A stretch of 64,000 nt of DNA from Candidatus Latescibacterota bacterium (GCA_022819745.1 JAJEGS010000018.1:84958-148957); one strand, 5' to 3'; shown: positions 1 to 9,375, counted from the first letter of the stretch. Notes: generated from the sequence alone by a model not told the origin. Numbers and translations: made by a program.

Positions 1-953
1 TCGAAATAGGAGCAGTTGTCGTGCGCCAGCATCAGGTGCAGGTTGGCTGCCGATACGAGGCTGTATCCCCACGACATGATCTCGCATTTCATGCCAGCCG
101 CTTCGGTGAGGGCGATTGCTTTGTTGGTCTGCGTGATCCCGCCCATCATGGCTGCGTCGGTGCGGGCGCGGCCCCACGCCTTTGAATGGAGGGCTTCGGC
201 AAAGGTGTGGAGGTCTTGGAACCAGTTGCCGGACGGCAGGATGGGAATAGTTACTCGGCTGGTCAACTCCCGGTAGCCGTCGAGGTCTGAGTCGTGCAAC
301 GGGGCCTCAAACCACGTGAAACCCATTGCTTCGAGTTCTTGGGCGACTCGCAGGGCACCGTCGCGGTCGTAGTTGTTCTCGGCGTCGAGCATGAAGGCGA
401 CGTCGTTGCCGGGGTACTGCTTTCGGACGGCGCGGGCGAGTTCGAGGTCCAGTTCGGGAATGCACCAAGTGTGGAACTTGATGGCCTTGAAGCCTTGGGC
501 GATGAACTCCTCGGCATTTTTTAGATAGGATTCGACGTCTTCAAAGAGCGGGGTGCTAGCGTAGGCGGGGATTTTGTCGCGTGCTCCGCCCAACAGGCGA
601 TAGAGCGGCAGGTCCGCTACCTTGCCCGCTAGGTCCCACAGGGCGATGTCGATGGCGGCCAGCGACTGGGGCGGCAGCGGAAAGACGCGCGGCCTGATCT
701 CGTGCCATATATGCTCTCGCAAGAGCGGGTCCTTGCCCAGCAGGATGGGGGCTAGGTGGCGTATGGATTCGGCGGTGTAGCGCTCGAAGTCAAAGGAGGT
801 CGCGTTCCAGACGCTAGCTACGCCCTCGACGCCCTCGTCTGTATAGATGCGGATGACTGTGTTGGTTGAGTATTGATCTGGCAGGTCGTCCGACCAAGTG
901 AAGCGGTCAACTGGTGGAGCTACGGTGCGTATTTCGACTTTGGTGATGTGCAT
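1..953 (-). CDS. Mandelate racemase/enolase-superfamily enzyme, C-terminus cut by window edge
   Basis: Reading from the ATG at 953 toward position 1, the frame stays open for about 317 codons and leaves the window without a stop, so the gene is partial. The visible part has the enolase-superfamily capping domain followed by the barrel. It carries SLAAIDIALWDLAGK near residue 97, a K-F-H (159-161) where many members have K-x-K, a metal-ligand Asp in MLDAEN (190) and Glu in WFEAPL (216). Such enzymes abstract a proton alpha to a carboxylate, and most relatives act on sugar acids as dehydratases or racemases. The substrate cannot be read from sequence. It starts 24 bp after the upstream PpiC-like gene and is probably co-transcribed with it. 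Confidence 0.85.
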   Translation of the reverse strand, partial: MHITKVEIRTVAPPVDRFTWSDDLPDQYSTNTVIRIYTDEGVEGVASVWNATSFDFERYTAESIRHLAPILLGKDPLLREHIWHEIRPRVFPLPPQSLAAIDIALWDLAGKVADLPLYRLLGGARDKIPAYASTPLFEDVESYLKNAEEFIAQGFKAIKFHTWCIPELDLELARAVRKQYPGNDVAFMLDAENNYDRDGALRVAQELEAMGFTWFEAPLHDSDLDGYRELTSRVTIPILPSGNWFQDLHTFAEALHSKAWGRARTDAAMMGGITQTNKAIALTEAAGMKCEIMSWGYSLVSAANLHLMLAHDNCSYF

Positions 954-977
954 GGAATGCCTTTCGCAGGAATGAAT

Positions 978-2663
978 TTATAAGGCCGATTCGGATGCTA
1001 AGTTCTCGGGGTATATTTCAATTTGCTCTGCGTACTTCTCCCGCAGTTGGCTTAGAAAAGCTTCAAAGCGCTCTTCAATGCGCTGGCCATTTGCCGAGCG
1101 CACCATCTTTTTTACGGTTTGCTGAACCTCGGGATGGGCAAAAGGTAGCAATCGGGCAGGGCGTTGCTCCAGCGTGCGAAACACGATGTATCCCGGCCAG
1201 ATTTTTTCGCGTGGCTGGAAATGCACCAAGAAAGGCCCGCCGACTTTTCCCACCGGGGTTTTGCGGACCGCTGCTAACACGGCCGACATGGTGTGCGGGG
1301 AGTGGGCGTGTTGTTCGTCTTCCTCGCGGTGGATGTGGTAAATGTTATAGTGAAACCAAGCGTCGTGAAAGCGCGGATAACCTTGGGCCAAAGTCCACAT
1401 GTCGGCTCCTTGACGCACTTTTTCGGCGACGTCGAGTGCATCTGCTTCGTGGTGGAGCAGGATGGCTTCGTAGATGAGCAGATCGGGATCGGTAAACCAA
1501 GATAGATGCTCCTCGTAATAGGTCCGCATAGCAGCTTCGTTGACAATCGGCGCTTCTGCTTCTAGGCGGCGCAACTCTTCGATCATTAGTAGCGATTGAC
1601 GCTTTTCTAGGTAGCGCTTCATCTCGTCGTCGTCGGCTAGCCCGGCCTGCTGAGCGGCTAGCGGCAACAGCACGGAATCTACTGCCGTGCGTCTGGCGTA
1701 CCGAGCGATGCTCGCGGTATCTACGGTTACGGGCCGCCGCTGGGATGGGGTTGCTAGGAGCCATTGCAGGTACTGCTCAAGCGCGACCTGTCCTCCTTCG
1801 TAGAGTATTAGCGGCCTTGTTAAGTGCTCGTCCCCGTCGAACTCGGGGATGCCGTGAGAGGCGGTTTTGCCCAGCTTGACTAGCTGCAACCAAGTTTCTT
1901 CGACTAGCTGCAGATTGAACTGCTTTCTGATGTTCGTGCGAAACTCCGCTGTACGCACGGCAAGGCGATCCGAATAGAGCCTATCTTTGATCCTCTTTTT
2001 TAAGGACTCATAGGGCAGTAGGCGCTCGTCCTCCACGCGCACGATGTGGAAGTAGCCTTCTCTGCCTTGGAAAGGCTCAGATAGTTCGCCAAGTTGCATG
2101 GAGAAGAGCACCTTGCTGACGGGGCCGATCATTAAGGACTCGTCCCAGTAGCCTAGGTCTCCTCCTTTATCAGCGGTCTGCTGGTCCAGGGAAAAGCGAC
2201 GGGCTAGCTCGGCGAAATTTTCGCCGTCTAGGAGCGCTTGGTAGAGCGTTTGCGCTTCTGCCGCTGTTTTCACCATGAGATGCCGCCCTCGCACCTCGCG
2301 CTTGGTGCGCAGGTCGCTGCCTTCGTAATAGGTCCTGATCTCTGCTTCAGAGACCGTTATATGGCTTTTAACTTCCCTTTCGATGAGGCGTTCTACGGCT
2401 CGTTGTCGGCGCACATGTTCTAAACTGGCTAGTACCTGTGCGCTCTTATCTAGTTCCCTATTCTTGGCTTCTATGAACAGCACCTCGCGATTGATAAGCG
2501 TCTCTAGGACATCTTGCTTTGATTTTTTTTGCTCCTGCGGCAGCTTGTCCCAGACCCGTTCCACCTGATCGATCGCGATGGTGCGATCGGCGATCCGCGC
2601 TGCTATAGAATGGTTTTCCGCGCATCCCAAGAGGGTGCCGAACAAAAGGACCGCTACTATCAC
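978..2663 (-). CDS. PpiC/SurA-type peptidyl-prolyl isomerase lipoprotein
   Basis: The 561-residue product starts at a GTG preceded by GGAGAA six bases upstream. The open frame runs further upstream, but that part overlaps the neighbouring transporter gene and looks non-coding. A short hydrophobic segment ends in a lipobox (TLLGC), so this is likely a lipoprotein. A SurA-like N-terminal helical part leads into a parvulin domain at roughly residues 95-195 (motifs RGRHLMVK, FAELARRFS, GGDLGYW, GYFHIVRV). The C-terminal half looks like a second, degenerate parvulin-like unit (about 385-500) lacking most of these motifs. Expected role: folding chaperone/isomerase for exported proteins, which fits the many secreted proteins nearby. 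Confidence 0.85.
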   Translation of the reverse strand: MIVAVLLFGTLLGCAENHSIAARIADRTIAIDQVERVWDKLPQEQKKSKQDVLETLINREVLFIEAKNRELDKSAQVLASLEHVRRQRAVERLIEREVKSHITVSEAEIRTYYEGSDLRTKREVRGRHLMVKTAAEAQTLYQALLDGENFAELARRFSLDQQTADKGGDLGYWDESLMIGPVSKVLFSMQLGELSEPFQGREGYFHIVRVEDERLLPYESLKKRIKDRLYSDRLAVRTAEFRTNIRKQFNLQLVEETWLQLVKLGKTASHGIPEFDGDEHLTRPLILYEGGQVALEQYLQWLLATPSQRRPVTVDTASIARYARRTAVDSVLLPLAAQQAGLADDDEMKRYLEKRQSLLMIEELRRLEAEAPIVNEAAMRTYYEEHLSWFTDPDLLIYEAILLHHEADALDVAEKVRQGADMWTLAQGYPRFHDAWFHYNIYHIHREEDEQHAHSPHTMSAVLAAVRKTPVGKVGGPFLVHFQPREKIWPGYIVFRTLEQRPARLLPFAHPEVQQTVKKMVRSANGQRIEERFEAFLSQLREKYAEQIEIYPENLASESAL

Positions 2664-2754
2664 TATGGCTTCTCCACAACTCAGGAGTGTACGGGGCGAT
2701 TGAGGGTGAGGACGAGGTAGAAGTTTTTGGTGAGGGGCATGAGAAGTTTGCGAT

Positions 2755-4488
2755 CTATTGCACAGGTTCGAGTTCGAGGAGAACCAGCAGCCACGTGCGC
2801 GCCCAATAGGCGCTGTTGATATAAGGCGTCTCCGCGGTGGGCCAGTTCTGCCAGTAGGTTTCGTTGTGGGGGATTCTGTGGTACCACTGGAGTAGTGGGA
2901 TGGAGGGCAGCTCGCGCAGCCAGATTTCCATGGCTTGGCGAAAGTGTTCGAGCAGTTGTGGATCGTCGGGGGCCGTGCCGGCCATGCGGTCGATGATTTG
3001 GTCGAAGTGGTCGTTTTGCCAGCGCCAGAAGTAGATAGCGGCTGTGCCGGTCGGTTGCACGTAGCGGCTGTGATAGAGTCTGAGGGTGAAGTACGGGTCG
3101 CGCACGCTGCCCGCATTGCCGATCAGAAAGGCCCGGGCGTCGCCCACGGTCATGCGGGTGTAATAATCGGAAGTCATTCTGAAACCGGCATCAAAGCCGG
3201 CGCGGCGTAGCTGTTCGACCAGCACGGGGACGATGTCGTGGAGATTTGGATGCAGGTCGATGGTGATTTTGAACGGCGTGCCTTCCTTGGTCCAGATGCC
3301 TTTTTCTAACACCCAACCTCGGCGCTGCATGATCTCCGCGGTCTTGGCTGGGTCGTGTGTGCCGACTGGATAGCGGGCGAGCAAATCCTCGATCTGGTTT
3401 GTGAAACGGCGCAGGGGTGGGAAATCTGGAAAGGGGAGCAGGGAATAGGTTCCCGCACCTTGCCAGCCGACCTCGACGAGTTGCTGCCGGTCAATGGCGT
3501 AGTTGATCGCCCAGCGGATTTCCGCATCTGCAAACGGCGCTTCGAGATTGTTAAAGCCCAAGGCGATGGGCCACCAATCGAGGTAGCCGTAGGGAGGTTC
3601 GCGGCCGGTCCAAGTAGATACGTCGGGATTCTGGTCGAGAATGGTCTTGATATTGGACGGGCGCAGGTCCAGACAGGTGTCCATTTGGTTGCTGATCAGC
3701 AATTGCACCCTTTTGTCTTCGTCCATGTAGGGCAGATAGATCAGGCGTTCTACGCGAGGGAGTCGGCGAAAGCCTATCTCAGCCGCCCACCAGTCTCGCC
3801 GCAGATCCCAAATTCGCTGCTGAGACTCGGAACGGACGAGCCGGTAGGGGCCGCTGACTACGGGCCAGCCGCGTTGGAGATCTAGGTTGGCGAAGGTTTT
3901 CGCGTCTTCTCCCTCCCAGATGTGCTTGGGGACAATGGGGATGCCGTTGCCGAAATTGTTGGTCAAATACTCGAATACGAAGCGCGGATTCGGCGATTTT
4001 AGCGCGATTTTCGCCTGTAGGTCTTCTACGACGCTGGCCTCTGCAACCCATAGCTCCATATCGACCGAGGCGTTGAGGACGGGAGCGTTCTTTTTGAGCA
4101 TGTCGATTGTGAATACCAAGTCGGCCGCCGTCCAAGGCGTGCCGTCGCTCCATTTTACTCCTTCTCTGAGGTGGATAGTTACTTCAGTGAAGTCGTCGTT
4201 GTACTCGTGGCCGGTGGCGATCCAAGGTATGAGGTTTTGTTCTTTGCCATAGGGGTTGTAGAAGTAGAGGGGTTCGTAGAGGAAGTTGTGGCCAGTGCTG
4301 GAGATGCTGCCGGGGAGAAATGGGTTGAAGGAATCGTAGTCCTGGATTTGGCCGGCGCAGGTGTTGGGCGGCGTGCAGTTCATTATGAGCGAGCGGTTGC
4401 GGGGGACGTCAGCTTCGTCGTTGACATCGCCGCCGCAGGCAAAGAGCAGACAGCAGGCGAGCAAGCCGCTCAGCACGCAGTTAAGCAT
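2755..4488 (-). CDS. ABC-type solute-binding lipoprotein, family 5 (peptide/nickel-like)
   Basis: The 577-residue product starts at the ATG with GGAG 11 bases upstream; an in-frame extension of 12 codons lacks this support. The signal peptide ends in a lipobox (LLFAC-GG). The body matches SBP_bac_5 proteins: YEPLYFYNP, a region with VTIHLREGVKWSDGTPWTAADLVF-type spacing, and LGFNN...AINYAIDR. These proteins bind oligopeptides, nickel or sugars at the outer face of the membrane for an ABC importer. No permease or ATPase gene is in the window, so the partners must lie elsewhere or the protein works alone. It is followed after 91 bp by the PpiC-type gene on the same strand. Confidence 0.88.
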   Translation of the reverse strand: MLNCVLSGLLACCLLFACGGDVNDEADVPRNRSLIMNCTPPNTCAGQIQDYDSFNPFLPGSISSTGHNFLYEPLYFYNPYGKEQNLIPWIATGHEYNDDFTEVTIHLREGVKWSDGTPWTAADLVFTIDMLKKNAPVLNASVDMELWVAEASVVEDLQAKIALKSPNPRFVFEYLTNNFGNGIPIVPKHIWEGEDAKTFANLDLQRGWPVVSGPYRLVRSESQQRIWDLRRDWWAAEIGFRRLPRVERLIYLPYMDEDKRVQLLISNQMDTCLDLRPSNIKTILDQNPDVSTWTGREPPYGYLDWWPIALGFNNLEAPFADAEIRWAINYAIDRQQLVEVGWQGAGTYSLLPFPDFPPLRRFTNQIEDLLARYPVGTHDPAKTAEIMQRRGWVLEKGIWTKEGTPFKITIDLHPNLHDIVPVLVEQLRRAGFDAGFRMTSDYYTRMTVGDARAFLIGNAGSVRDPYFTLRLYHSRYVQPTGTAAIYFWRWQNDHFDQIIDRMAGTAPDDPQLLEHFRQAMEIWLRELPSIPLLQWYHRIPHNETYWQNWPTAETPYINSAYWARTWLLVLLELEPVQ

Positions 4489-4540
4489 GGTGGGCAAATC
4501 TCCATAGTGAAAGTTGACATGCACTATGCTATTAAATAGC

Positions 4541-4570
4541 TTGAACGGGCAAAAGGGCGCAGGGTATAAC
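4541..4570 (+). promoter_or_regulatory. Candidate sigma-70-like promoter for the CBM9-like gene
   Basis: TTGAAC (4541-4546) and TATAAC (4565-4570) are separated by 18 bp, ten bases before the first of two Shine-Dalgarno sequences. It lies in the divergent gap between the solute-binding protein and the CBM9-like gene. This is consensus matching only; promoter rules of this lineage are not known to me. Confidence 0.35.
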
Positions 4571-4657
4571 TCTTCAAAAAGGAGGTTTTAGTTGTTAGCA
4601 GAAAGAGCATATCTGACAAACGAAACAGCCAATTTAATCTCTAAAAGGAGGCTAACC

Positions 4658-5566
4658 ATGAGAGTCTGTGCTGTTTTTGGCGTTTTGCTGTTGGCTACGA
4701 GCGTGTGCTTTGCGCACAGCAACGCCAATGGTTTTGGGTATTTCGCTTTGGAATGGCCCTCGGATGTGACGTATGTCGCCGATGGTGAGGACGGAGATTG
4801 GGCGTGGTACGATCCCAATTTTATCGTCACTCCCGACGAAATGGGCGAGGTCGTACAGCAGGTAATTCCCGACAAGAGCGATATCGATGTTTCCATCAGG
4901 ACCGCTTGGACGCAGGCACCCGACAACCGCATCTATGGCTTTGTGCGGGTGACGGACGATTCGCTGCACGCGGCCGAAACGGATCCGGAAAACGGATGGT
5001 ATGAGGACGACCTCGAAATTATTACCGACGGCGACCACAGCGGCGGTCCGTACCGCGATCCGAACCAAGTAAATGCGCAGCAGTGGACCATGCACGTGCA
5101 GGTGCCCGGCGGGTATTCGACGCCCTACGGCAACGGCACAACTTGGCTGCGCAAAGACGCCGATCCGGCCAAGCAGTGGGCCACGGCCTATATTGAGGCC
5201 GATGTCGGTCTCAGCCCGCCTGGCGCTACGCATGGATCGACTAATGTCACCTTAGGCTATGAGTTCGCCATGCCGCTGTGGGTCAATTTGGAAAACGACG
5301 AGGCCTCTACCGAACGCGTGGTCCTGCAGCCGGGAATGACCATTGGTCTCACCTATCAGCTCAACGAGGCCGATACAACGCCGGCTGAGGGTGCCGCCCG
5401 GACGCATCAGCTAGTCACCGGAGACGTCAACGGGGCACATAGAGATCAGGATTTCGCCTCTGACTTTACCCTACTGACCGTAGGTGAGTACACCCGGGGC
5501 AGCGATGCTGGCACTGCGGTCGAAGGCAGTACTTGGGGAAAAATCAAGGCTACTTTCGACGAGTAA
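4658..5566 (+). CDS. Secreted CBM9-like domain protein with WG-I-K tail
   Basis: The 302-residue product starts with a typical signal peptide (VFGVLLLATSVCFAHS). The start ATG has a strong AAAGGAGG, but an in-frame TTG at 4592 also has a perfect GGAGG six bases ahead and would add 22 residues. The body resembles carbohydrate-binding family 9-like domains of outer-surface proteins: IYGFVRVTDDSLHA, WYEDDLEIITDGD, and a strand-rich second half. No catalytic motif is visible, so a binding or surface-display role is likely. The C-terminus STWGKIKATFDE resembles the tail of the protein ending at 9324. Confidence 0.7.
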   Translation: MRVCAVFGVLLLATSVCFAHSNANGFGYFALEWPSDVTYVADGEDGDWAWYDPNFIVTPDEMGEVVQQVIPDKSDIDVSIRTAWTQAPDNRIYGFVRVTDDSLHAAETDPENGWYEDDLEIITDGDHSGGPYRDPNQVNAQQWTMHVQVPGGYSTPYGNGTTWLRKDADPAKQWATAYIEADVGLSPPGATHGSTNVTLGYEFAMPLWVNLENDEASTERVVLQPGMTIGLTYQLNEADTTPAEGAARTHQLVTGDVNGAHRDQDFASDFTLLTVGEYTRGSDAGTAVEGSTWGKIKATFDE

Positions 5567-5587
5567 AATTTCTCCATTTTATTTAGC

Positions 5588-5637
5588 AGCGGGGGAGGAG
5601 AGGTGTGATTATCTCTACTTCCCCGCTTTCGCGTTTT
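5588..5637 (+). terminator. Rho-independent terminator-like hairpin
   Basis: Arms 5588-5602 (AGCGGGGGAGGAGAG) and 5613-5627 pair at 13-14 of 15 positions around a 10-base loop and are followed by a T-rich stretch (TTCGCGTTTT). It sits 22 bp after the CBM9-like gene's stop and before the next gene, so it separates two transcription units or attenuates read-through. Confidence 0.6.
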
Positions 5638-5663
5638 GTAGGACGTTTGGGAAGCGCTTTGCT

Positions 5664-6389
5664 ATGAGTCTATGCTTGAGTGTCTTGGTGCTGTTGGTGC
5701 TGGTCGGTTGCGGTCGCTACTTCCCAGGACCAATCGAACCTGCGCCCGAAAATCGCCAGGAAGTCTATGCTTCGGTCGAGGACGACGGAACCATTATCGC
5801 CGTTTTCAACCGCCTCGAAGTTTCCCTGCGTCCCATGACGGACGAAGAGTTGAACCGGCAATTCGCCGAGTACTCTGTGGCGGGTGCCAATTCCAAGAAT
5901 CCATATACCTTCGGCAACTGGAAGCCGCTGGGCGATACCTATACGCCGCCCAAGTACACTGTTTTTGCGGTTCAGGTGAAAAACTACGAGTATCCCAAGG
6001 TGCATCTGGACCCCACTCGCATAACCCTCGTCTCCCAACAGGCTGGCCGCGAGTACGATCCGCTCAACAGAACGGACATCCTCGAATTCTATGCTTCCAT
6101 GATTCCCGGATATGCGGGTAATGCCTACAGCGTCTTCCAAGAGCGCCGGGAGATTCTGACCCGCACCATGTATCCAGCCGAAGACGTTTTCAGCGGCCAA
6201 GAAGTCGAGGGGTATGTGGTGTTTCCCGCGTTACCCCACGATATCAATGAGTTTACCGTTCACCTCAGCGATGTGGCGATTCGCTTTGACTTTAGGCAGC
6301 AACCTGTCGAGACCATAGATCTGGCGTATCGCTTCCAGCGCGAGGTGTTCAGAGGATATCAGCCGCCGGCAGATTGGGCGCAAGAATGA
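5664..6389 (+). CDS. Predicted lipoprotein of unknown function
   Basis: The 241-residue product starts with a hydrophobic segment ending in a lipobox (LVLVGC-GRYF), so it is probably membrane-anchored outside the cytoplasm. The start ATG at 5664 is chosen because it begins the signal peptide; the open frame continues upstream through non-coding sequence. The mature part is mixed alpha/beta with no motif I recognise (for example PKYTVFAVQVKNYEYPKVHLD and EVEGYVVFPALP, which look like a beta-sandwich). Its stop overlaps the next gene's start as ATGA, so the two are translationally coupled. It probably serves the discoidin-like protein downstream. Confidence 0.75.
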   Translation: MSLCLSVLVLLVLVGCGRYFPGPIEPAPENRQEVYASVEDDGTIIAVFNRLEVSLRPMTDEELNRQFAEYSVAGANSKNPYTFGNWKPLGDTYTPPKYTVFAVQVKNYEYPKVHLDPTRITLVSQQAGREYDPLNRTDILEFYASMIPGYAGNAYSVFQERREILTRTMYPAEDVFSGQEVEGYVVFPALPHDINEFTVHLSDVAIRFDFRQQPVETIDLAYRFQREVFRGYQPPADWAQE

Positions 6390-8290
6390 GACTGCTGGCG
6401 GGCAGGCTCATTTTGTGCGGGGTATGTTGGCTGAGCGCGCCGCTCGGGGCACAGGTCGAAAGCTATCAGGTTGGTGGGGACGGGCTTTCTTGGGATTCTC
6501 AAGCTGCGGTTGCCGGAGGAGTAGATTTGCAAGACCCGGCTCTGATTCGTCCCATCGGCTTGGCAGAAACCGACAATATCCTCCGCTCGCTCGACTGGAG
6601 CGACTCGCCTACCTTGGACTTTGTCGCCGAAGGCCGTGCCCATATCTGGGACAACGCCGCGATCGAAGGCTCTGATGCTGCCTTGGTCGATGGCGATGAG
6701 CAGACTTCCTCTGGCGACCGCTTCAAAGGGCTGGGCACCGATCAGACTGGACGCATCTTTTTCTTGGACTTGGGGGTTTCTTTTCCGGTCAATCGCCTGA
6801 TCTACTTCCCTAGTCCATCCTTTCCCGACGATTTCCCTAGGGCCTTTGAGCTTTCCGTGAACGACGGCCGCGACTATACCCAGCAAGGGGCACCGCGCTA
6901 TCAGGTCTTAAAACGCGTTGACTTGCAGCCCGAGCCGAGGACGATAATCGACTTTCCAGTGCAGCTAATTCGCTTTATCAGACTGCGCATCCTGTCGCCC
7001 AATCCGTTTGAAATAGCGGAAATCCAAGCCTTTGGCACAGGGTTCGTGCCCAAGGGCACGTACAATTCCAAGCTCATTGAGTTGCCCACGGCAGCAATTC
7101 TCGGCACGCTTTCCATCAAAGCCACCAAGTTGCGCCGACAGCCGGACGGCGTCCTGCTGCCGACCGCGGCCGCGGTCGCGTCTGTGGACCTGACCCTGCG
7201 CAACGGCACGGACGAGACCCCCCTGGTCCATTTTGAAATCGTCGATCGCGAAACGGGTTCAGAGCAGCCCACGACTGCAGACGCCTATGCCAAGCTGGCG
7301 GAGGATTTTCGCGGTTCTATCCTCGACGATGCCGAAAACTGGACTTGGAAGAATCCGATCCGCATTGACTCGACGGGGACTTTTACCTATCCCCTCGAAC
7401 TGCCCGGCCCAAGGAAGTATTTTGATTTCCAGCTCTTTTTTCAGGGCACTTCTACCGATCTCGTCCAGATAGATAGCTTGGCTATTAGCTACTCTCTGCC
7501 GCTGGCTGACCGCGCCGTAGGCGAGGTGGCCGTTCTCGCAGACCCGTTTCCCACCGATGGTATAGTCGCGGTGCCAGCAGGCCGGGACACCCTTTTTACC
7601 TATGACATCCGGGCGGAATTTGGCAGCGACGCGCAGGTTGGGTTCGATGGCTTGCACATTGCGACCCAAACCGAACCGACGTTGCTCAAATTCGAGATGG
7701 GGGAGCCGCTCGTCGAGGTAGCGCCCGACAGCGTTCACGCGGATGCGCAGGGGCTAATGCTGTACTTCCCATCGAATCGGATCACGCCGAGCAATAACCA
7801 GCCGCTGCGCGTTACCTTTCGCACGGCTATTCTGGTCTATGCCACTGATTTGGTGAGCCACTTAATCGACTCTGGGGGCCGTTTGCCCCAGCCCGTTGCT
7901 GCCGGCGATGCCAGTTCGAGTGTTGGCACCAACACCAACCGAGTCTTTTTCTCCAATGCCGCAGGGGGTGGGATTTTATCCACGATGCAGATCGTACCGG
8001 CGGTGTGTACGCCCAATGGGGATGGCGTCAATGAAGAGAGTCGCATTGCCTTCCAAGTCCTGCGTCTGGTGCAAGAAGTCGAATTTTCCATCGGCATCTA
8101 CGATTTGGCTGGACGCCGGGTGCGTCAGCTATTTTTAGACGCCTTATCTGCCGGAGCCTACGAGCACACTTGGGATGGCCGCGATGCGACCGGTGAGCTG
8201 GTGCCTCCGGGGGCTTATATCGCGCGCATTGCGGCTGAGACTGAATCAGGGGAAGAGGTGTTGGCTAGGACGCTCAGTGTGGCATATTGA
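6386..8290 (+). CDS. Secreted discoidin-like protein with TPNGDG/FlgD-Ig C-terminal domain (subtype 1)
   Basis: The 634-residue product starts at the ATG inside the ATGA overlap with the preceding lipoprotein gene, followed by a signal peptide (RLILCGVCWLSAPLGAQ). Residues about 80-220 look like a discoidin/F5-8C beta-sandwich (FFLDLGVSFPVNRLIYFP, IRFIRLRILSPNPFEIAEI). A middle domain contains PAGRDTLFTYDI and LRVTFRTAIL. The last about 95 residues start with CTPNGDGVNE and follow the FlgD-Ig pattern (FSIGIYDLAGRRVRQL, WDGRDATGELVPPGAY), ending in SVAY. It is a full-length relative of the protein at 11149. Likely surface-displayed; ligand unknown. Confidence 0.8.
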   Translation: MRLLAGRLILCGVCWLSAPLGAQVESYQVGGDGLSWDSQAAVAGGVDLQDPALIRPIGLAETDNILRSLDWSDSPTLDFVAEGRAHIWDNAAIEGSDAALVDGDEQTSSGDRFKGLGTDQTGRIFFLDLGVSFPVNRLIYFPSPSFPDDFPRAFELSVNDGRDYTQQGAPRYQVLKRVDLQPEPRTIIDFPVQLIRFIRLRILSPNPFEIAEIQAFGTGFVPKGTYNSKLIELPTAAILGTLSIKATKLRRQPDGVLLPTAAAVASVDLTLRNGTDETPLVHFEIVDRETGSEQPTTADAYAKLAEDFRGSILDDAENWTWKNPIRIDSTGTFTYPLELPGPRKYFDFQLFFQGTSTDLVQIDSLAISYSLPLADRAVGEVAVLADPFPTDGIVAVPAGRDTLFTYDIRAEFGSDAQVGFDGLHIATQTEPTLLKFEMGEPLVEVAPDSVHADAQGLMLYFPSNRITPSNNQPLRVTFRTAILVYATDLVSHLIDSGGRLPQPVAAGDASSSVGTNTNRVFFSNAAGGGILSTMQIVPAVCTPNGDGVNEESRIAFQVLRLVQEVEFSIGIYDLAGRRVRQLFLDALSAGAYEHTWDGRDATGELVPPGAYIARIAAETESGEEVLARTLSVAY

Positions 8291-8388
8291 ATTCAACGGC
8301 CGCCGATGGGCCTGAAAGATTGCTTTGCATTCGCCCATGGTTTTAATGTAATATTTCATAATACCTTCCACCCGAAAGGAGCCACATT

Positions 8389-9324
8389 ATGAACTGTCGA
8401 TCCATGCTGATCGTCTGCTTGGCAACGCTGGGGCTGGCCGGTGCTGGGTGGGGGCAAGCCGACGGTAAAATCGCATTTACTTCGTGGCGCGAGGGGGCTG
8501 GTGACGTGTGGATTATGAATGCGGATGGGAGCGCCCCCGTCAACTTAACCCAAGGCCGGCATGGGCGTTGCGTTAGCCCAGCTTGGTCTCCAGATGGCAC
8601 GAAGATCGCCTATCTCGCCTTTAGTAAAGATCCCGCTTCCGGCCAGGTCGATTATTCCATTGGTGCCGTCTGGGTGATGGACGCCGATGGCGGCAATCCG
8701 CAACAAATGGGATCTCTAACAAATCCCGGACGTAAGTATCTTATTTGGGCTGAAGACGGAAGTCTCATTTACTCCATAAAATATCTCACAGGGCGGTATG
8801 AAGTGTTCGTTGTGGCGCTGGACGGCAGTGGCTCCTCACTCATGGATTGGAAGGAGGCGGCTTGGATAGTCAGAGGTTCCCACGATAATCGCGGTCGTTC
8901 TCCAGACGGAACCAAAATAGCATCCGTCGTGTTGCAGGACTCTGAGGGCGATGCCTATCTACGCCTAATTATCTTCACTTCCGGTGAATGGCCTTATGAA
9001 CGGGAAGATCGCATGAACTTGGTAGAAGATTCCCGGAAGATTCCTCTTGATCTGCCCCAACAAACAGGAATAGAACTTGAACCCGGCCAGTTTGTCCCGT
9101 CTGAGCCTACTTGGTCGCCCGACAGCATGAGAATCGCCTTTTCTGCCACAAACGAGCAAAGGGATAAGGGAGTTTGGGTTGTTGATATAGACGGGAGCAA
9201 CTTGGTCAATCTGACCGACGGTTTGGGCGGAGATTATCCTGCTTGGCAACCCGTTTCTCTTTCGGCTACTGCGACGAGCGTCGAAGCCCAGTCGTGGGGA
9301 CAGATTAAATCGCTGTCTCGTTAA
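8389..9324 (+). CDS. Secreted TolB-like (PD40) beta-propeller protein with WG-I-K tail
   Basis: The 311-residue product starts at an ATG with AAAGGAG upstream and has a signal peptide (MLIVCLATLGLAGAGWGQ). It contains PD40/TolB-type blades: DVWIMNADGS, WSPDGTKIAYL, RSPDGTKIASV, WSPDSMRIAFS and GVWVVDIDGSN. That is about five to six repeats, so it folds as a beta-propeller outside the cytoplasm. No enzymatic motif is present; propellers of this type usually bind proteins or glycans. The last residues, VEAQSWGQIKSLSR, match the tail of the CBM9-like protein at 4658. A possible promoter (TTGCAT/TAATAT) lies in the 98 bp gap before it. Confidence 0.8.
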   Translation: MNCRSMLIVCLATLGLAGAGWGQADGKIAFTSWREGAGDVWIMNADGSAPVNLTQGRHGRCVSPAWSPDGTKIAYLAFSKDPASGQVDYSIGAVWVMDADGGNPQQMGSLTNPGRKYLIWAEDGSLIYSIKYLTGRYEVFVVALDGSGSSLMDWKEAAWIVRGSHDNRGRSPDGTKIASVVLQDSEGDAYLRLIIFTSGEWPYEREDRMNLVEDSRKIPLDLPQQTGIELEPGQFVPSEPTWSPDSMRIAFSATNEQRDKGVWVVDIDGSNLVNLTDGLGGDYPAWQPVSLSATATSVEAQSWGQIKSLSR

Positions 9325-9334
9325 ATCGCGTCTC

Positions 9335-9375
9335 GTGCGTAGGGGCGGTGCGGAGCGCAAGCCGTCCCTACGCAC
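9335..9375. repeat. REP-like GGGGCGG hairpin between convergent genes
   Basis: GTGCGTAGGGGCGG (9335-9348) pairs with 9362-9375 at 13 of 14 positions plus one G-T pair, and an inner stem TGCG/CGCA fills the loop. It lies at the junction of two convergent genes and probably terminates both. The TAG stop of the PcfJ-like gene lies within the right arm. The GGGGCGG core recurs in the hairpins at 59257 and 59329. Confidence 0.65.

Noticed and set aside
978..3116. Extended start of the PpiC-type lipoprotein at 3116
   Set aside because: The first about 150 codons overlap the transporter gene out of frame and are Ser/Pro/Thr-rich; the GTG at 2663 gives a proper lipoprotein signal.
4541..4600. Possible riboswitch or leader upstream of the CBM9-like gene
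   Set aside because: Only about 90 bases with no stable hairpin or known aptamer motif; stacked ribosome-binding sites explain the signal better.
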